Assembly: GCA_021568835.1 (NCBI GenBank)
Contig: JAKGSH010000010.1
Location: forward strand, 2,542,001-2,606,000
DNA: 64,000 bases
From: Streptomyces sp. Tue 6430
GTDB taxonomy: Bacteria; Actinomycetota; Actinomycetes; Streptomycetales; Streptomycetaceae
Reading direction: 5' to 3'
A program made the translations under genes and the position numbers. Below are positions 8,240-15,860 of this stretch, piece by piece (position 1 is the stretch's first letter; each line of letters begins with the position of its first letter). The notes beneath the pieces were generated by a model. It was given only the letters and a program-made list of their open reading frames with translations, was not told the DNA's origin and ran no database searches.

Positions 8240-8979
8240 CCTGGCGTCTGCCTCTCGTCGGGCGTGTGGTGAGTGGTGAAGACTGCGTCGGCTCGATCCC
8301 CTGGGAAGACCAGAAGGGCCGCCTCGACCACTCGGCCGGTGGGGTCGGTCGCGACGCGCGTGATCGCCAGAACCGGCGTGACGGAGTTGGTTCGCAGGGT
8401 CGATGACTCGTCCGGCGTCGGCGGGCGGGCGCAGACCGTTTCCCGGACAGCGGCTGGCGGAGGGCCGAGTACGGCGAATCTCTTGGCCGCCTCCGGGCAC
8501 GAAGGTTCGTCGTCGAGCACTCCGGCCGGCGCCAGGTCGCGGGGGATGTAGATACGGGCCAGCCCATGCGGTGACTCCCCCTCGTGGCTGACGCAGAAGA
8601 ACTCCGCGAGAGGGCTGCCCGTCGGCACCCTCAGCAAGGTCGTCAGGTGCCCGTCGGCTTGGACCGTGGCGGTGCGAACGGTGACGCGTAGGGCCGCTTC
8701 GGCGGCGGTCCACGGGTCCAGCGTCCCCCAGCCGCCGACGTACATGATCCGGCGGAGAGGGCGGCGGACGAAGTTGCCCTTGCCGTGGATCTTCTCGACG
8801 AGGCCCTCGCCCTGGAGCACCGCGAGGGCACTCCGCAGCGTTGCGGTGCTGACCTTGTACTGACCCGCCAAGCCGGTTTCGGACGGGAGTCGTTCGCCGG
8901 GCTTGAGGTGGCCGGTCGTGATCTGGTGCCGGAGATCGTCGGCGATGTCGTGGTGGCGAGGAGACACGGACCGGATCAC
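8236..8979 (-). CDS. GntR/UTRA-family transcriptional regulator
   Basis: The 247-aa protein has a winged HTH at residues about 8-70 (HHDIADDLRHQITTGHLKPG, SETGLAGQYKVSTATLRSAL, GLVEKIHGKGNFVRRP) and a UTRA-like ligand domain (VPTGSPLAEFFCVSHEGESP, RIYIPRDLAP). The ATG overlaps the previous stop and its own stop overlaps the next start, so it lies inside a tightly coupled operon from 9711 to 7937. It probably regulates that operon or the divergent GntR gene. The ligand is unknown. Confidence 0.88.
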   Translation of the reverse strand: MIRSVSPRHHDIADDLRHQITTGHLKPGERLPSETGLAGQYKVSTATLRSALAVLQGEGLVEKIHGKGNFVRRPLRRIMYVGGWGTLDPWTAAEAALRVTVRTATVQADGHLTTLLRVPTGSPLAEFFCVSHEGESPHGLARIYIPRDLAPAGVLDDEPSCPEAAKRFAVLGPPPAAVRETVCARPPTPDESSTLRTNSVTPVLAITRVATDPTGRVVEAALLVFPGDRADAVFTTHHTPDERQTPG

Positions 8980-9200
8980 CGCCGCCTCATCATCCGCACG
9001 GCGACGAGCCGGGTCCGCGTGTGTATGGTCAGCAGCTCGCCCGAGTCGAAGAGGATTTGCTTCGCGCCCTGGGCGAGCTGGAAGAGGTCCTGCACCCGGC
9101 AGGCCCGGCCTCCGAGTTGGATGATGTCGCCGCGCTGCACGGTGGCCGCGGTCACCTCGACGTTGGATGCCAGCGTGCCGCCGGGTGCCCGCTCCCTCAC
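8976..9200 (-). CDS. Small hypothetical protein in the GntR operon
   Basis: The GTG at 9200 overlaps the upstream stop (GTGA), giving a 74-aa product. It contains VTAATVQRGDIIQLGGRACRVQDLFQ, ending HTRTRLVAVRMMRRR. The pattern 'GDIIQLGGRACRV' resembles a small beta-barrel (KOW/Hint-like) sheet. The function is unknown. The start is set by overlap coupling rather than by a strong ribosome site. Confidence 0.7.
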   Translation of the reverse strand: MRERAPGGTLASNVEVTAATVQRGDIIQLGGRACRVQDLFQLAQGAKQILFDSGELLTIHTRTRLVAVRMMRRR

Positions 9201-9400
9201 CGCTGCACCTCCGAAGACGTCGTCCGGCCGGGCATCGAATGGCACGGGCAGTCGCAGGCCTCGTAGACCACCGGGAGGTCGACCGGCGCCGAGGCCGGGG
9301 AGGACTCCGCGCAGGCGGAGTGGGTGCCGATCCGGCATGCGGTCGATCGGTAGGGGACGGTCGAGGCGTCCGTGACGCGGGTTTGTCGACGGGGGTGCAT
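9197..9400 (-). CDS. Small cysteine/histidine-containing protein in the GntR operon
   Basis: The 67-aa product starts MHPRRQTRVTDASTVPYRST and continues with CRIGTHSACAESSP and YEACDCPCHS. The five Cys and several His residues could bind a metal ion. Its ATG overlaps the upstream stop by 1 nt, and its stop overlaps the next GTG. This family recurs in Streptomyces GntR-linked operons. No function is known to me. Confidence 0.72.
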   Translation of the reverse strand: MHPRRQTRVTDASTVPYRSTACRIGTHSACAESSPASAPVDLPVVYEACDCPCHSMPGRTTSSEVQR

Positions 9401-9711
9401 CAGCAAACCCCCACCAGGGCCGACCACGCGTCGGCCGGAAGGTAGGGAGCGACGACCACTTCGCGCGCTCTCACGTGCTTCTCCCAAGCCAGTACGTATG
9501 GGCGGACGAGTGCGATGTCCTCACCCCTGAGCGTTTGCCGGTGGTCCACGACGTCGGAGGCACGCCGGCGGGCGGCCGTCGTCCTGTCCGGAGACAGGGA
9601 GGCGGCGGGAGCGGCCGACGGCCCGGAGGCCGTTAAGGGGCGGCGGTGCCTGCCCCTGGGAAAGTGCCGCTCTCTGGTGAGCGAGACGGCACGGCGGATA
9701 CGGTTGAGCAC
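9400..9711 (-). CDS. Small Arg-rich hypothetical protein in the GntR operon
   Basis: The 103-aa product has a basic N-terminus (MLNRIRRAVSLTRERHFPRG) and a conserved-looking C-terminal part (GEDIALVRPYVLAWEKHVRA, then VVAPYLPADAWSALVGVC). I know the motif 'GEDIALVRPYVLAWE' from small Streptomyces proteins next to GntR regulators. The function is unknown. It is coupled to the following gene (TGATG). Confidence 0.75.
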   Translation of the reverse strand: MLNRIRRAVSLTRERHFPRGRHRRPLTASGPSAAPAASLSPDRTTAARRRASDVVDHRQTLRGEDIALVRPYVLAWEKHVRAREVVVAPYLPADAWSALVGVC

Positions 9712-9723
9712 GCTGCTCAGCTC

Positions 9724-10029
9724 CTATCGCTGATGGCCCGGTCCCCCGACATCGCCCGTCGTGGGGACCGCTTTGCGTACGACCGCCCAGAGGGTGCGGC
9801 CGTTCATGCTGGTGGCGAGGAGGCCGAAGCGGTCGGCTTCCGCCACCACGTCCAGGACCTCCCGCCACGACTCGGCGGAGAGCGCGTCCGGCACCTCCGC
9901 TTCCACCGACGTGTGCCGGGGGTGTTCCTCCACTCGCGTGAGCAACCCGAGGGCGGACAGCCGGGCGGCGAGGGCCGCCGCGCTAACTCCCGAAGCGGGC
10001 ACAGGGCAGCCTCCGTCACCAGCGATCAC
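9724..10029 (-). CDS. Small hypothetical protein, first gene of the GntR operon
   Basis: The 101-aa product starts at GTG 10029. It contains ALAARLSALGLLTRVEEHPRH and a segment EVPDALSAESWREVLDVVAE, then ADRFGLLATSMNGRTLWAVVRK. This helix-then-sheet layout looks like a small globular domain of unknown function. The gene starts just left of the palindromic operators at 10041-10071 and is divergent from a second GntR gene. Confidence 0.7.
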   Translation of the reverse strand: MIAGDGGCPVPASGVSAAALAARLSALGLLTRVEEHPRHTSVEAEVPDALSAESWREVLDVVAEADRFGLLATSMNGRTLWAVVRKAVPTTGDVGGPGHQR

Positions 10030-10040
10030 TTTGAGTGAAG

Positions 10041-10071
10041 CTAGTTAACTAGATTAGAGCTAGTGGACTAG
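10041..10071. promoter_or_regulatory. Paired palindromic GntR operators between divergent units
   Basis: CTAGTTAACTAG (10041-10052, perfect palindrome) and CTAGTGGACTAG (10060-10071) are centred 19 bp apart, about two helical turns. They fill the short gap between the minus-strand operon (start 10029) and the GntR gene (start 10081). This is a typical autoregulatory arrangement. Confidence 0.7.
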
Positions 10072-10080
10072 ATTTTCCAT

Positions 10081-10846
10081 ATGCCAGAGCAACCGCCCTA
10101 TCTCCGCATCGCTGACGAACTCCGGCGGCGGATCGCGGAGCACGTGTGGGAGCCGGGAGACCGCCTGCCGTCCCGCGCCCAGATCGGCGAGGAGTGCGGC
10201 GTGGGCGAGAACGTCGTGCGCCGGGCTCAGGAGTTGCTGATCTCCCAGGGCGTGTTGGAGGGTCGCGCCGGATCGGGCACGTACGTCGCCGAGCCGCGGC
10301 AGCGCGTGCGGGTGGTCCGTTCCTCGGCGCGTGAGCAGCCCAACGGGTCGCCTTTCCGCGCGGATATGAAGGCCGTCGGCAGGCAAGGGGACTGGGAGAG
10401 TCGGACTGACGCCAAGGTGCCGGCGCCGGCGGAGATCGCGGCACGGCTGGGCATCGCCGAGGGCGAGCTGTGCGTCCGTACGACGTACGAGTTCCTGGCG
10501 GACGGCAGGCCCGTGCAGCTGTCGACGAGTTGGGAGCCCTACGACCTCACCGCCGGCACCCTCGTCGTCCTCCCCGAGGGAGGGCCGCACGCCGGGGCGG
10601 GCGTCGTGAACCGCATGGCCACGATCGGCATCACCGTCGGCCACGCCGTGGAGCAGCCGGAGCCGCGGCAGGCGACCGCCGAGGAGGCGTCACTCCTGGG
10701 CATCCAGAAGGCCGCGCTTGTCACGCACATCCGACGGACGTACTACAGCGACCTACAGCGACGACGGGCGGCCCGTGGAGACGGCGGACATCGTGGTGCC
10801 CGCGGCTCACTGCGAGATCGTCTACGAGATCCCGATCAACCGGTAG
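10081..10846 (+). pseudogene. GntR/UTRA regulator disrupted by a 10-bp tandem duplication
   Basis: The ATG at 10081 starts a winged HTH (YLRIADELRRRIAEHVWEPG, SRAQIGEECGVGENVVRRAQ, GVLEGRAGSGTYV) and a UTRA domain (CVRTTYEFLADGRPVQLSTS). At 10743-10762 CTACAGCGAC is repeated twice in tandem. Removing one copy gives the expected end TYYSDDGRPVETADIVVPAA...EIPINR with a TAG at 10844. With the duplication the frame instead runs in frame into the next small gene and stops at 11067, making a 328-aa fusion. The missing C-terminal strand probably weakens ligand control; DNA binding may persist. Confidence 0.8.
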
Positions 10847-10866
10847 CCCCGCTTGGAGTTCGCCCT

Positions 10867-11067
10867 ATGGCCGAGAACGCCGCGTCCTGTCCCGAATGCG
10901 GCCAGCCCATGAAGTCCGGCGGTCTCTTGCTCTCCAAGCGAGACGAAGACGGTCGGAGGACCTGCCGGTCTCTGTGGCGGTGCCCCGATCGGCACACATG
11001 GTGGCGGTGGGCGGACCGGCCGGAGGAACCGTTGGAGGTCTGCCCAGTTCCGGAGCTGTTTCGGTGA
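10867..11067 (+). CDS. Small zinc-ribbon-like protein
   Basis: The 66-aa product MAENAASCPECGQPMKSGGL has CPEC near the N-terminus and a second Cys pair (CRSLWRC ... CP) further on, suggesting a zinc ribbon. The segment RCPDRHTWWRWADRP is Trp/Arg rich. The ATG at 10867 lies 20 nt after the original GntR stop. Because of the frameshift upstream, the same frame is also read as the C-terminus of the GntR fusion. The function is unknown. Confidence 0.65.
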   Translation: MAENAASCPECGQPMKSGGLLLSKRDEDGRRTCRSLWRCPDRHTWWRWADRPEEPLEVCPVPELFR

Positions 11068-11171
11068 CATCCAACGTTGACATCAACGAGGCCGGACGGC
11101 AGCACACAGCAGCACCCCCACGCGACCGCCGGACCAGCCGACGACGACCCCGGGCGCGGGCGTAGATCGAA

Positions 11172-11214
11172 CTCCTAAAGCGGGTGTCGCAGGTTCGAAT
11201 CCTGCCGGGGGCAC
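11172..11214 (+). other. tRNA-Arg(CCT) 3'-half remnant: integrative-element attachment site
   Basis: From CTCCTAAAGCGGGTG the sequence matches the anticodon-to-acceptor half of Streptomyces tRNA-Arg(CCT), including the T-arm GCAGGTTCGAATCCTGC and the acceptor strand CGGGGGCA. The 5' half is absent (preceding bases are unrelated), so this is not a functional tRNA. A 39-nt identical core recurs at 12877-12915. Site-specific recombination into a tRNA 3' end leaves exactly such copies. Confidence 0.85.
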
Positions 11215-11218
11215 AGAA

Positions 11219-11261
11219 GAAGGGCCAGCTCAGGAGGGTTTCCTCCCGGGCTGGCCCTTCG
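11219..11261 (+). terminator. Hairpin terminator after the tRNA-Arg remnant
   Basis: GAAGGGCCAGCTCAGGAGG pairs with CCTCCCGGGCTGGCCCTTC around a short loop and is followed by GTCTTATT. It is the usual tRNA terminator carried along with the att copy. From here to 11803 I see no gene, only an 8-bp inverted repeat at 11529-11546 and the leader of the EF-hand gene. Confidence 0.75.
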
Positions 11262-11803
11262 TCTTATTCGAGTCCATGTCACACGCGTGCCAGTGGAGTC
11301 CACGTGGAATCCACATCCCCCAGCCGGTGGCCTCTCCTCCCCACCCTCGCGGATCCCGCCGGGCAGAACGATCACGGGCATCGACCGCTCGGTGATCCGC
11401 CGTCGTTGCTCCACTGCAGCCACAACGACGCGCGCAGAAAAGCCGATCACGGCCACTGTCAAGCATCTCCCGGGACCGGACGGCACCGGCAGCCCGGCCA
11501 TGATGCAAACTTTCTCCACCGGTTCAGGGCCCGCGCAAGCGCGGGCGCGTAGTGGGGTGGGGTGGCCGCTCCGGCACGAGCCTGAAAGATCATTACAGCA
11601 TTGCGCGACGCTCTTCCGCGTCTATTCAGCGATGCCATATCACGGCATTCTCTTTCGCTGCCCTGAAAATCTTCGCACCCATTTGGGTCAATAATGATGG
11701 TGATTCGCCAGCCCAGATGATGCCTGATGTTAGCGTCGGAGAGGAGCAGCCGGTAATAGTTCCAGCTGTCCATCCCACCCCCGCATACACGAAAGGAAGC
11801 CAA

Positions 11804-12358
11804 ATGGGCACCGCAACCGCTGACGCCATTGGCCTGAAGATCAAGAAGGTCTTCAGTGCCCTGGACGCCGACAACGACGGATACATCGATTGGAGCGACT
11901 TCCAGGTCATCATCGACCGGTACCTCAGCGAGTACGGGCTGAGCAAGAGCGACCGCAGGGCCATGGCCCTCCACGCCGCCTACGCCATGCTCTGGCAGGA
12001 GCTGGCCCGCCACGCGGACGCCAACGGTGACCAGCGCGTCTCCGAGGAGGAGTACGTCGCGGCGACCCGCTTCACGGTCATCGACACCAGTCGCTTCGAT
12101 GCCGTCAACGGCCTCGCCGAGGCCGCGTTCGACGTGATGGACACCGACGGCGACAACCAGATCAGCAAGGACGAGTACCTTCGGCACGCGAACAACGTCT
12201 GGGGTATCCCCTCTCCCGAGGCCACACAGGCGTTCGCGGCACTGGACACCGACGGAGACGGACACATCTCCCGTCCGGAACTCATCCGGTCCTCCCGCGA
12301 GTTCTTCCTCTCCCCCGACCCGGCCGCCCCGGGAAGCCTGGTCTTCGGGCGTGTATAA
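11804..12358 (+). CDS. Calerythrin-like EF-hand calcium-binding protein
   Basis: The 184-aa cytosolic protein has four EF-hand loops: DADNDGYIDWSDF, DANGDQRVSEEEY, DTDGDNQISKDEY and DTDGDGHISRPEL. Each has Asp/Asn/Gly ligands and an acidic or polar residue at position 12; the first ends in Asp rather than Glu. The ATG at 11804 has GAAAGGAAG upstream. Size and order match calerythrin of actinomycetes (about 177 aa), a calcium buffer or sensor. The gene is alone between two tRNA-Arg att scars. Confidence 0.92.
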   Translation: MGTATADAIGLKIKKVFSALDADNDGYIDWSDFQVIIDRYLSEYGLSKSDRRAMALHAAYAMLWQELARHADANGDQRVSEEEYVAATRFTVIDTSRFDAVNGLAEAAFDVMDTDGDNQISKDEYLRHANNVWGIPSPEATQAFAALDTDGDGHISRPELIRSSREFFLSPDPAAPGSLVFGRV

Positions 12359-12459
12359 GTTCCTGTCGGGTGGCTGATCGCGCGTGAAGCGCAACGATCG
12401 CGATCTGCCCTCCGGGGGGGCGACGGATCGCCGGACCATCGACACGAAGAGTGCGCCAC

Positions 12460-12514
12460 AGGGACCTCCTGCTGCTCATGGGTTCGACACCCACGAGCTG
12501 TTCAGGAAGTCCCT
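12460..12514. repeat. Imperfect long hairpin in gene-free DNA
   Basis: An arm from AGGGACCTCCTG to CATGGGT pairs with ACCCACGAGC to GAAGTCCCT, with a few mismatches, around TCGAC. The region 12359-12631 has no credible gene. The loop GGGTTCGACACCC resembles a tRNA T-arm, but no full tRNA can be folded. Confidence 0.4.
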
Positions 12515-12631
12515 TTCTCGTACCCTCACCCCGGAAGGATCACCAGACCGGAAAACCGCGTTCAACCGCCACCACTCAAGAGCGGAAAGAGAAGTCGTCG
12601 CCCAAGGCTCATCACGACGCGTCCACCGGTG

Positions 12632-12751
12632 CAGCTTGTCTGGTCGGCGGTAGGGGCAGCGTGGCTGAGGACAGGGGGCGCGGGGAGGCACACGCGTGCA
12701 TGGTTGGCCGGCGCACCCGCCGTCGTGGCCGGCTGTCGTCGACTGAGGTTC
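12632..12751. repeat. Dispersed 120-bp repeat, copy 2
   Basis: Second copy of the repeat at 7659-7780, same orientation. Identical blocks include GGCAGCGTGGCTGAGG, CACACGCGTGC and GCGCACCCGCCGTC. It lies about 125 bp before the second tRNA-Arg scar; copy 1 lies about 3.4 kb before the first. Confidence 0.6.
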
Positions 12752-12876
12752 GTGCCACTGCCGTGCCAGATGCAGTGGTCGGCCACGGCCAACAAGAGTG
12801 TCTGACGGTCGAATTGCCGGGCAACTCACCGGACATCGAACCCGCAGGTCACGGGCCGACGTCCCAGCCTCTCTCT

Positions 12877-12915
12877 TAAAGCGGGTGTCGCAGGTTCGAA
12901 TCCTGCCGGGGGCAC
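12877..12915 (+). other. Second tRNA-Arg(CCT) 3'-end remnant (att copy)
   Basis: The 39 nt from TAAAGCGGG to GGGGGCAC are identical to 11176-11214. Just upstream, CTCTCT differs from the tRNA's CTCTCC by one base in the anticodon (CCT to CTT). Two direct copies 1.7 kb apart bracket the calerythrin segment. Confidence 0.82.
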
Positions 12916-12920
12916 GTACG

Positions 12921-12963
12921 AAAGGGTCGGCCCGGGAGAGCTTCTCTCCGGAGCCGGCCCTTC
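12921..12963 (+). terminator. Hairpin terminator after the second tRNA remnant
   Basis: AAGGGTCGGCCCGGGAGAG pairs with CTCTCCGGAGCCGGCCCTT and is followed by CGTCGTTTC. It corresponds in position to the hairpin at 11219 but differs in sequence. From here to 13202 I see no gene. Confidence 0.7.
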
Positions 12964-13202
12964 GTCGTTTCAGGCACTGTGCCGGACGACTGTCGCCACG
13001 CCATCCACGGGCACGCATCCAAGCCACCGGGGGCAGAGCAAGGGCCGGCCTCCACCGGATCACCCAGAGTGCCGGATGCCTCTGATCGCCTGGCGGGGAT
13101 CGGCAAGGGCCGGCGACCTGGGCAAGGATGCAGACGGCGGTTCTGGGCCGGGTTCGCAGAGAAATCCGGGTCGTCCGACGCAGAGCCCGGCATATGTGAA
13201 GT

Positions 13203-13469
13203 ATGGCAACCCGGAAGATCACCATCACCGTGCCGGAAGAGCTCGTCGAATCGATCAAGGAGCGTGTCGACTCGCGAGGGGTGTCCGGCTACATCGCGGC
13301 CGCCGCCGCCCATCAGGACGCCATGGACCGGCTGCGCGAGTGGGCCGAACGCCTCGAGGAAGAACACGGCGCCGTGACGGACGACGAGCAGCAAGCAGCG
13401 CTGGACCGCATCGCCGCCATCGACGGCTGGCACGACGGGCAGCGATCGCGCTCGGGCGAGGCCGCATGA
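13203..13469 (+). CDS. Antitoxin of a type II toxin-antitoxin pair (ribbon-helix-helix type)
   Basis: The 88-aa protein MATRKITITVPEELVESIKE has the short strand plus two helices of RHH (CopG/VapB-like) antitoxins, followed by an acidic helical tail that would bind the toxin. Its stop overlaps the start of the next gene (ATGA), which begins a PIN-domain protein. The toxin is truncated, so this antitoxin is probably an orphan. Confidence 0.8.
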   Translation: MATRKITITVPEELVESIKERVDSRGVSGYIAAAAAHQDAMDRLREWAERLEEEHGAVTDDEQQAALDRIAAIDGWHDGQRSRSGEAA

Positions 13470-13690
13470 GCCGAACCACACGAGCGAAACTGCACCGACC
13501 GCGGCAGCGTGTCTTCGTGTTCGACTCCGAAGCTCTCTCCAAGGCAGTTCAGGGTGACCGGGAGATGGCCGCACTGATCAAGACAGCTCCACGGCTCGGC
13601 ATCCCGATCGTCACCTCGGCACTCACGACCTTGCGGACATGGGACCCATGCGAAGCGTCGAAGCAGGCACTGTGGAACTGGAGTGTCTTC
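13466..13690 (+). pseudogene. PIN-domain toxin (VapC-like), truncated
   Basis: From ATG 13466 the product reads RVFVFDSEALSKAVQGDREM ... LGIPIVTSALTTLRTWDP. The first Asp of the PIN active site is present in VFDSEAL. After about residue 75 the reading frame passes into transposase sequence (LGRSCGGFTTKLHLA), so the C-terminal acidic residues of the PIN fold are missing. The toxin is likely inactive. It was broken by, or deleted together with, the insertion-element remnant that follows. Confidence 0.75.
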
Positions 13691-13696
13691 ACCGAG

Positions 13697-14197
13697 CCCG
13701 GCGATCCCGGACTGGGACGCTCGTGCGGCGGGTTCACCACCAAGCTGCACCTGGCCGTAGAGAGCAGGGGCAGAAGCCCATGTCGATCGTGATCACGGCA
13801 GGGCAGCGCTGGGACTCGCCGCAGTTCGAACCCGTAGGGGAGGAAGTCCGCGTGCCCCGCATCGGACCGGACCGGACCGGACCGGCCACGCGTCCGCCCC
13901 GATCGGGTTCGCGCGGACAAGGCGTACGCCTCCCGCGGAAACCGCGCCTACCTGCACTGCCGCGGAATCCGCTGCGCCGTCCACGACAAGGCCGACCAGG
14001 CGCGCAACCGCCGGAAGCTCGGCTCCCGCGGCGGCCGGCCGCCGCATTTCGACCCTGACGACTACCGCGAGCGTCACGCGGTCGAGTGCGGAATCAACCG
14101 CCTCAAGCGGCACCGGGCCGTGGCGACACGACACGACAAGCTCGCCGTCCGTTACGAGGCCACCGTGCTGATCGCTGCGATCAATGAGTGGCTGTGA
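13697..14197 (+). mobile_element. IS5-family transposase remnant
   Basis: Pieces in different frames match the C-terminal half of an IS5-type DDE transposase: LGRSCGGFTTKLHLAVESRG, VITAGQRWDSPQFEP, VRADKAYASRGNRAYLHCRG, SRGGRPPHFDPDDYRERHAV, then ECGINRLKRHRAVATRHDKL and ATVLIAAINEWL with a TGA at 14195. There is at least one frame change near the GGACC tandem repeat at about 13865-13890. The N-terminal half and the left inverted repeat are absent, so it is not mobile. Confidence 0.82.
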
Positions 14198-14231
14198 GGC
14201 GAGCGTTCACGCCTCGCTCGACGGCGTGAGC

Positions 14232-14705
14232 TCACGGCGCCAGCGACTTGAACATGTGTACGTCCGCATGTCCGCCCGGAATACCCAGGGTTCGGCCGGT
14301 CTCGACATAGCCGTGCCGCTGGTAGAAGTCTGGGGCCTGGAAGGTGAAGGAAGAGACCGCCACGCGGTCACAGCCGCGTCGCCGGGCCTCGGCCTCGGCC
14401 GCATGCAGGATCCTGCCGCCCCATCCATCCTTGCGGTCGTCCTCGCGCACCCACAGCAGTTCGATGCCGCACAAACCGCCCCAGGTCCAGGCAGCCAGTC
14501 CGCCGATCAGCTCACCTGCCTCATCCGTGACCTTGACTGAAAACATGTCACGATCGGCCGCACCTGTCGCAGCCGTGTTGAAGGCGACGAGTTCGGCAGT
14601 CAGGCGTTCGTTGAGTTCGGCGTCGCGTTCGCCGGTGATCAGGGCCGGGCCGGGCTGTGGTGGGTTGTCACCGCGCGGAGTATGCCAGTCCGGCTGTGTC
14701 CTCAC
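14232..14705 (-). CDS. GNAT-family N-acetyltransferase
   Basis: The 157-aa product reads from GTG 14705. Residues about 60-140 show the GNAT core: AGELIGGLAAWTWGGLCGIE (beta strands), WVREDDRKDGWGGRILHAAE (acetyl-CoA binding R/Q-x-x-G-x-G/A variant) and FTFQAPDFYQRHGYVETG. The substrate is unknown. It lies just downstream of the CdiI-type gene, separated by about 140 bp without a clear gene. Confidence 0.85.
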   Translation of the reverse strand: MRTQPDWHTPRGDNPPQPGPALITGERDAELNERLTAELVAFNTAATGAADRDMFSVKVTDEAGELIGGLAAWTWGGLCGIELLWVREDDRKDGWGGRILHAAEAEARRRGCDRVAVSSFTFQAPDFYQRHGYVETGRTLGIPGGHADVHMFKSLAP

Positions 14706-14846
14706 ACTCGATCACCGGGACCTTGATCCACTTTTGCAACACACCCTGGACGTCGCGCACCGCCTTGGCCGCCTTTCGACCACACAGCAGGCGAGGCGGT
14801 GGAGTCGGCCGATGGCCAGGACGAAGTGAGCAAAGAGGGCATGCGG

Positions 14847-15535
14847 TCAGCCCGCGGCCGGTCCGGGTCCGTAATCTGCCTTGAATCCGCCAAGACAGTC
14901 CGCGAGATGGGCCAGCCAGCCGCTCGGGAGTACGGCCTGGGCGGGTCGACCTCCATGCCCAGCTCCGCCATCGCGAGGGCGTAGTCGGACTCTTCCAGGG
15001 CGAGGGCGAGCAGTTCGTGAAGCTCGCCCGTGAGGCGGACGACCAGCTGCGGATCCGTGGTGGCGGTGTAGTCGTGTACGGCTGCGTCGTGGTCCGGGAA
15101 CTCGTCCGGCATGTCCTGTGAGAACCAACCGCCGAGGAACTGGCCCAGCTCGGGGAAGCGGGCGTGCCACTCCCAGTGGGTGCGAGGATCGGCCGGGGGC
15201 GGGACCTGGCCCTCCTCGATCGACCGCTTCAGGTGATCCGCGATCACGAACAGCCAGTCCTGGATCGCCGATTCGGGCAGACCGACGTCCGGCACGGGGT
15301 AGAACTCGCCGAGGCTCAGGCGCAGCCGGCCCGGTGGGTTGCGGGCGTACTCGCGGATCTGCTGTTCGGCTGTGGCCAGCGCCCAGGGGCGGGTGTGCCA
15401 GGTGTGGCGCAGGTAGGCCAGAAGGGCTTCGCTCGGCTTGTCCGGCTCGTCGTCGGCCGACATGCCGGTGTACGCACTGATCACCTGGTCCAACTCACCG
15501 TAGCGGCGATCGAACTCGAGCGGCTTCATGGACAC
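14847..15535 (-). CDS. CdiI-type contact-dependent growth inhibition immunity protein (one frame break)
   Basis: The product starts at GTG 15535 or ATG 15529 (MKPLEFDRRYGELDQVISAY). It contains LRHTWHTRPWALATAEQQIR, QFLGGWFSQDMPDEFPDHDA and LTGELHELLALALEESDYAL, as in the CdiI_3-like immunity family. Restoring one C in the run at 14926-14928 gives the natural end RPYSPSGWLAHLADCLGGFK...PAAG with a stop at 14847. Without that change the frame runs on to 14702. It follows an orphan RNase A-like toxin tip, its probable partner. Confidence 0.8.
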
Positions 15536-15547
15536 GGCGCTGGACCT

Positions 15548-15847
15548 CTACAGGTAGATCGGGACGGTGGTGAACACGACGAAGCCCTGCGGGCTGTTCG
15601 GCTCACGCTTGAGGACAACACGCGCCGCGCGCACATCGACGGGCTCGCGCCCGGCGAGCATCATCGCCTGCAGCAGTACGCGTCCGACGGGCGCCTCGCG
15701 AGAGGGCCAGGCGGCCTCGATGGCGAGGCGGGCGCGGGTGCCCTGGGCGAGCCAGCGGTGAATCTTCTGCTCGTTGGCGGTCACCACCTGCTGGGTGGCC
15801 CAGTGAGCGGTTTCTCGGTCGGGGTAGGTGGCGGATCTGGTCAGCAA
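15548..15847 (-). CDS. Orphan C-terminal fragment of an RNase A-like (CdiA-CT) toxin domain
   Basis: The 99-aa product starts at TTG 15847. It contains RSATYPDRETAHWATQQVVT, ANEQKIHRWLAQGTRARL, PVGRVLLQAMMLAGREPVDV and VVLKREPNSPQGFVVFTTVP. It matches the last two thirds of the bacterial RNase A-like toxin domain, but the segment with the first catalytic His (LxxHVG) is missing. It starts 13 nt after the preceding gene. I read it as a toxin tip cassette kept next to its immunity gene, not as an active enzyme. Confidence 0.78.
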   Translation of the reverse strand: MLTRSATYPDRETAHWATQQVVTANEQKIHRWLAQGTRARLAIEAAWPSREAPVGRVLLQAMMLAGREPVDVRAARVVLKREPNSPQGFVVFTTVPIYL

Positions 15848-15860
15848 CGGTTGTTACCTC

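Noticed and set aside
11172..11214. Functional tRNA-Arg gene
   Set aside because: Only the anticodon-to-acceptor half is present; the 5' acceptor strand and D-arm are missing at both copies.
14700..14846. Minus-strand coding tail after the CdiI-type gene
   Set aside because: It is read only because of the frame break at 14926; after repair the gene ends at 14847 and this stretch shows no independent start.
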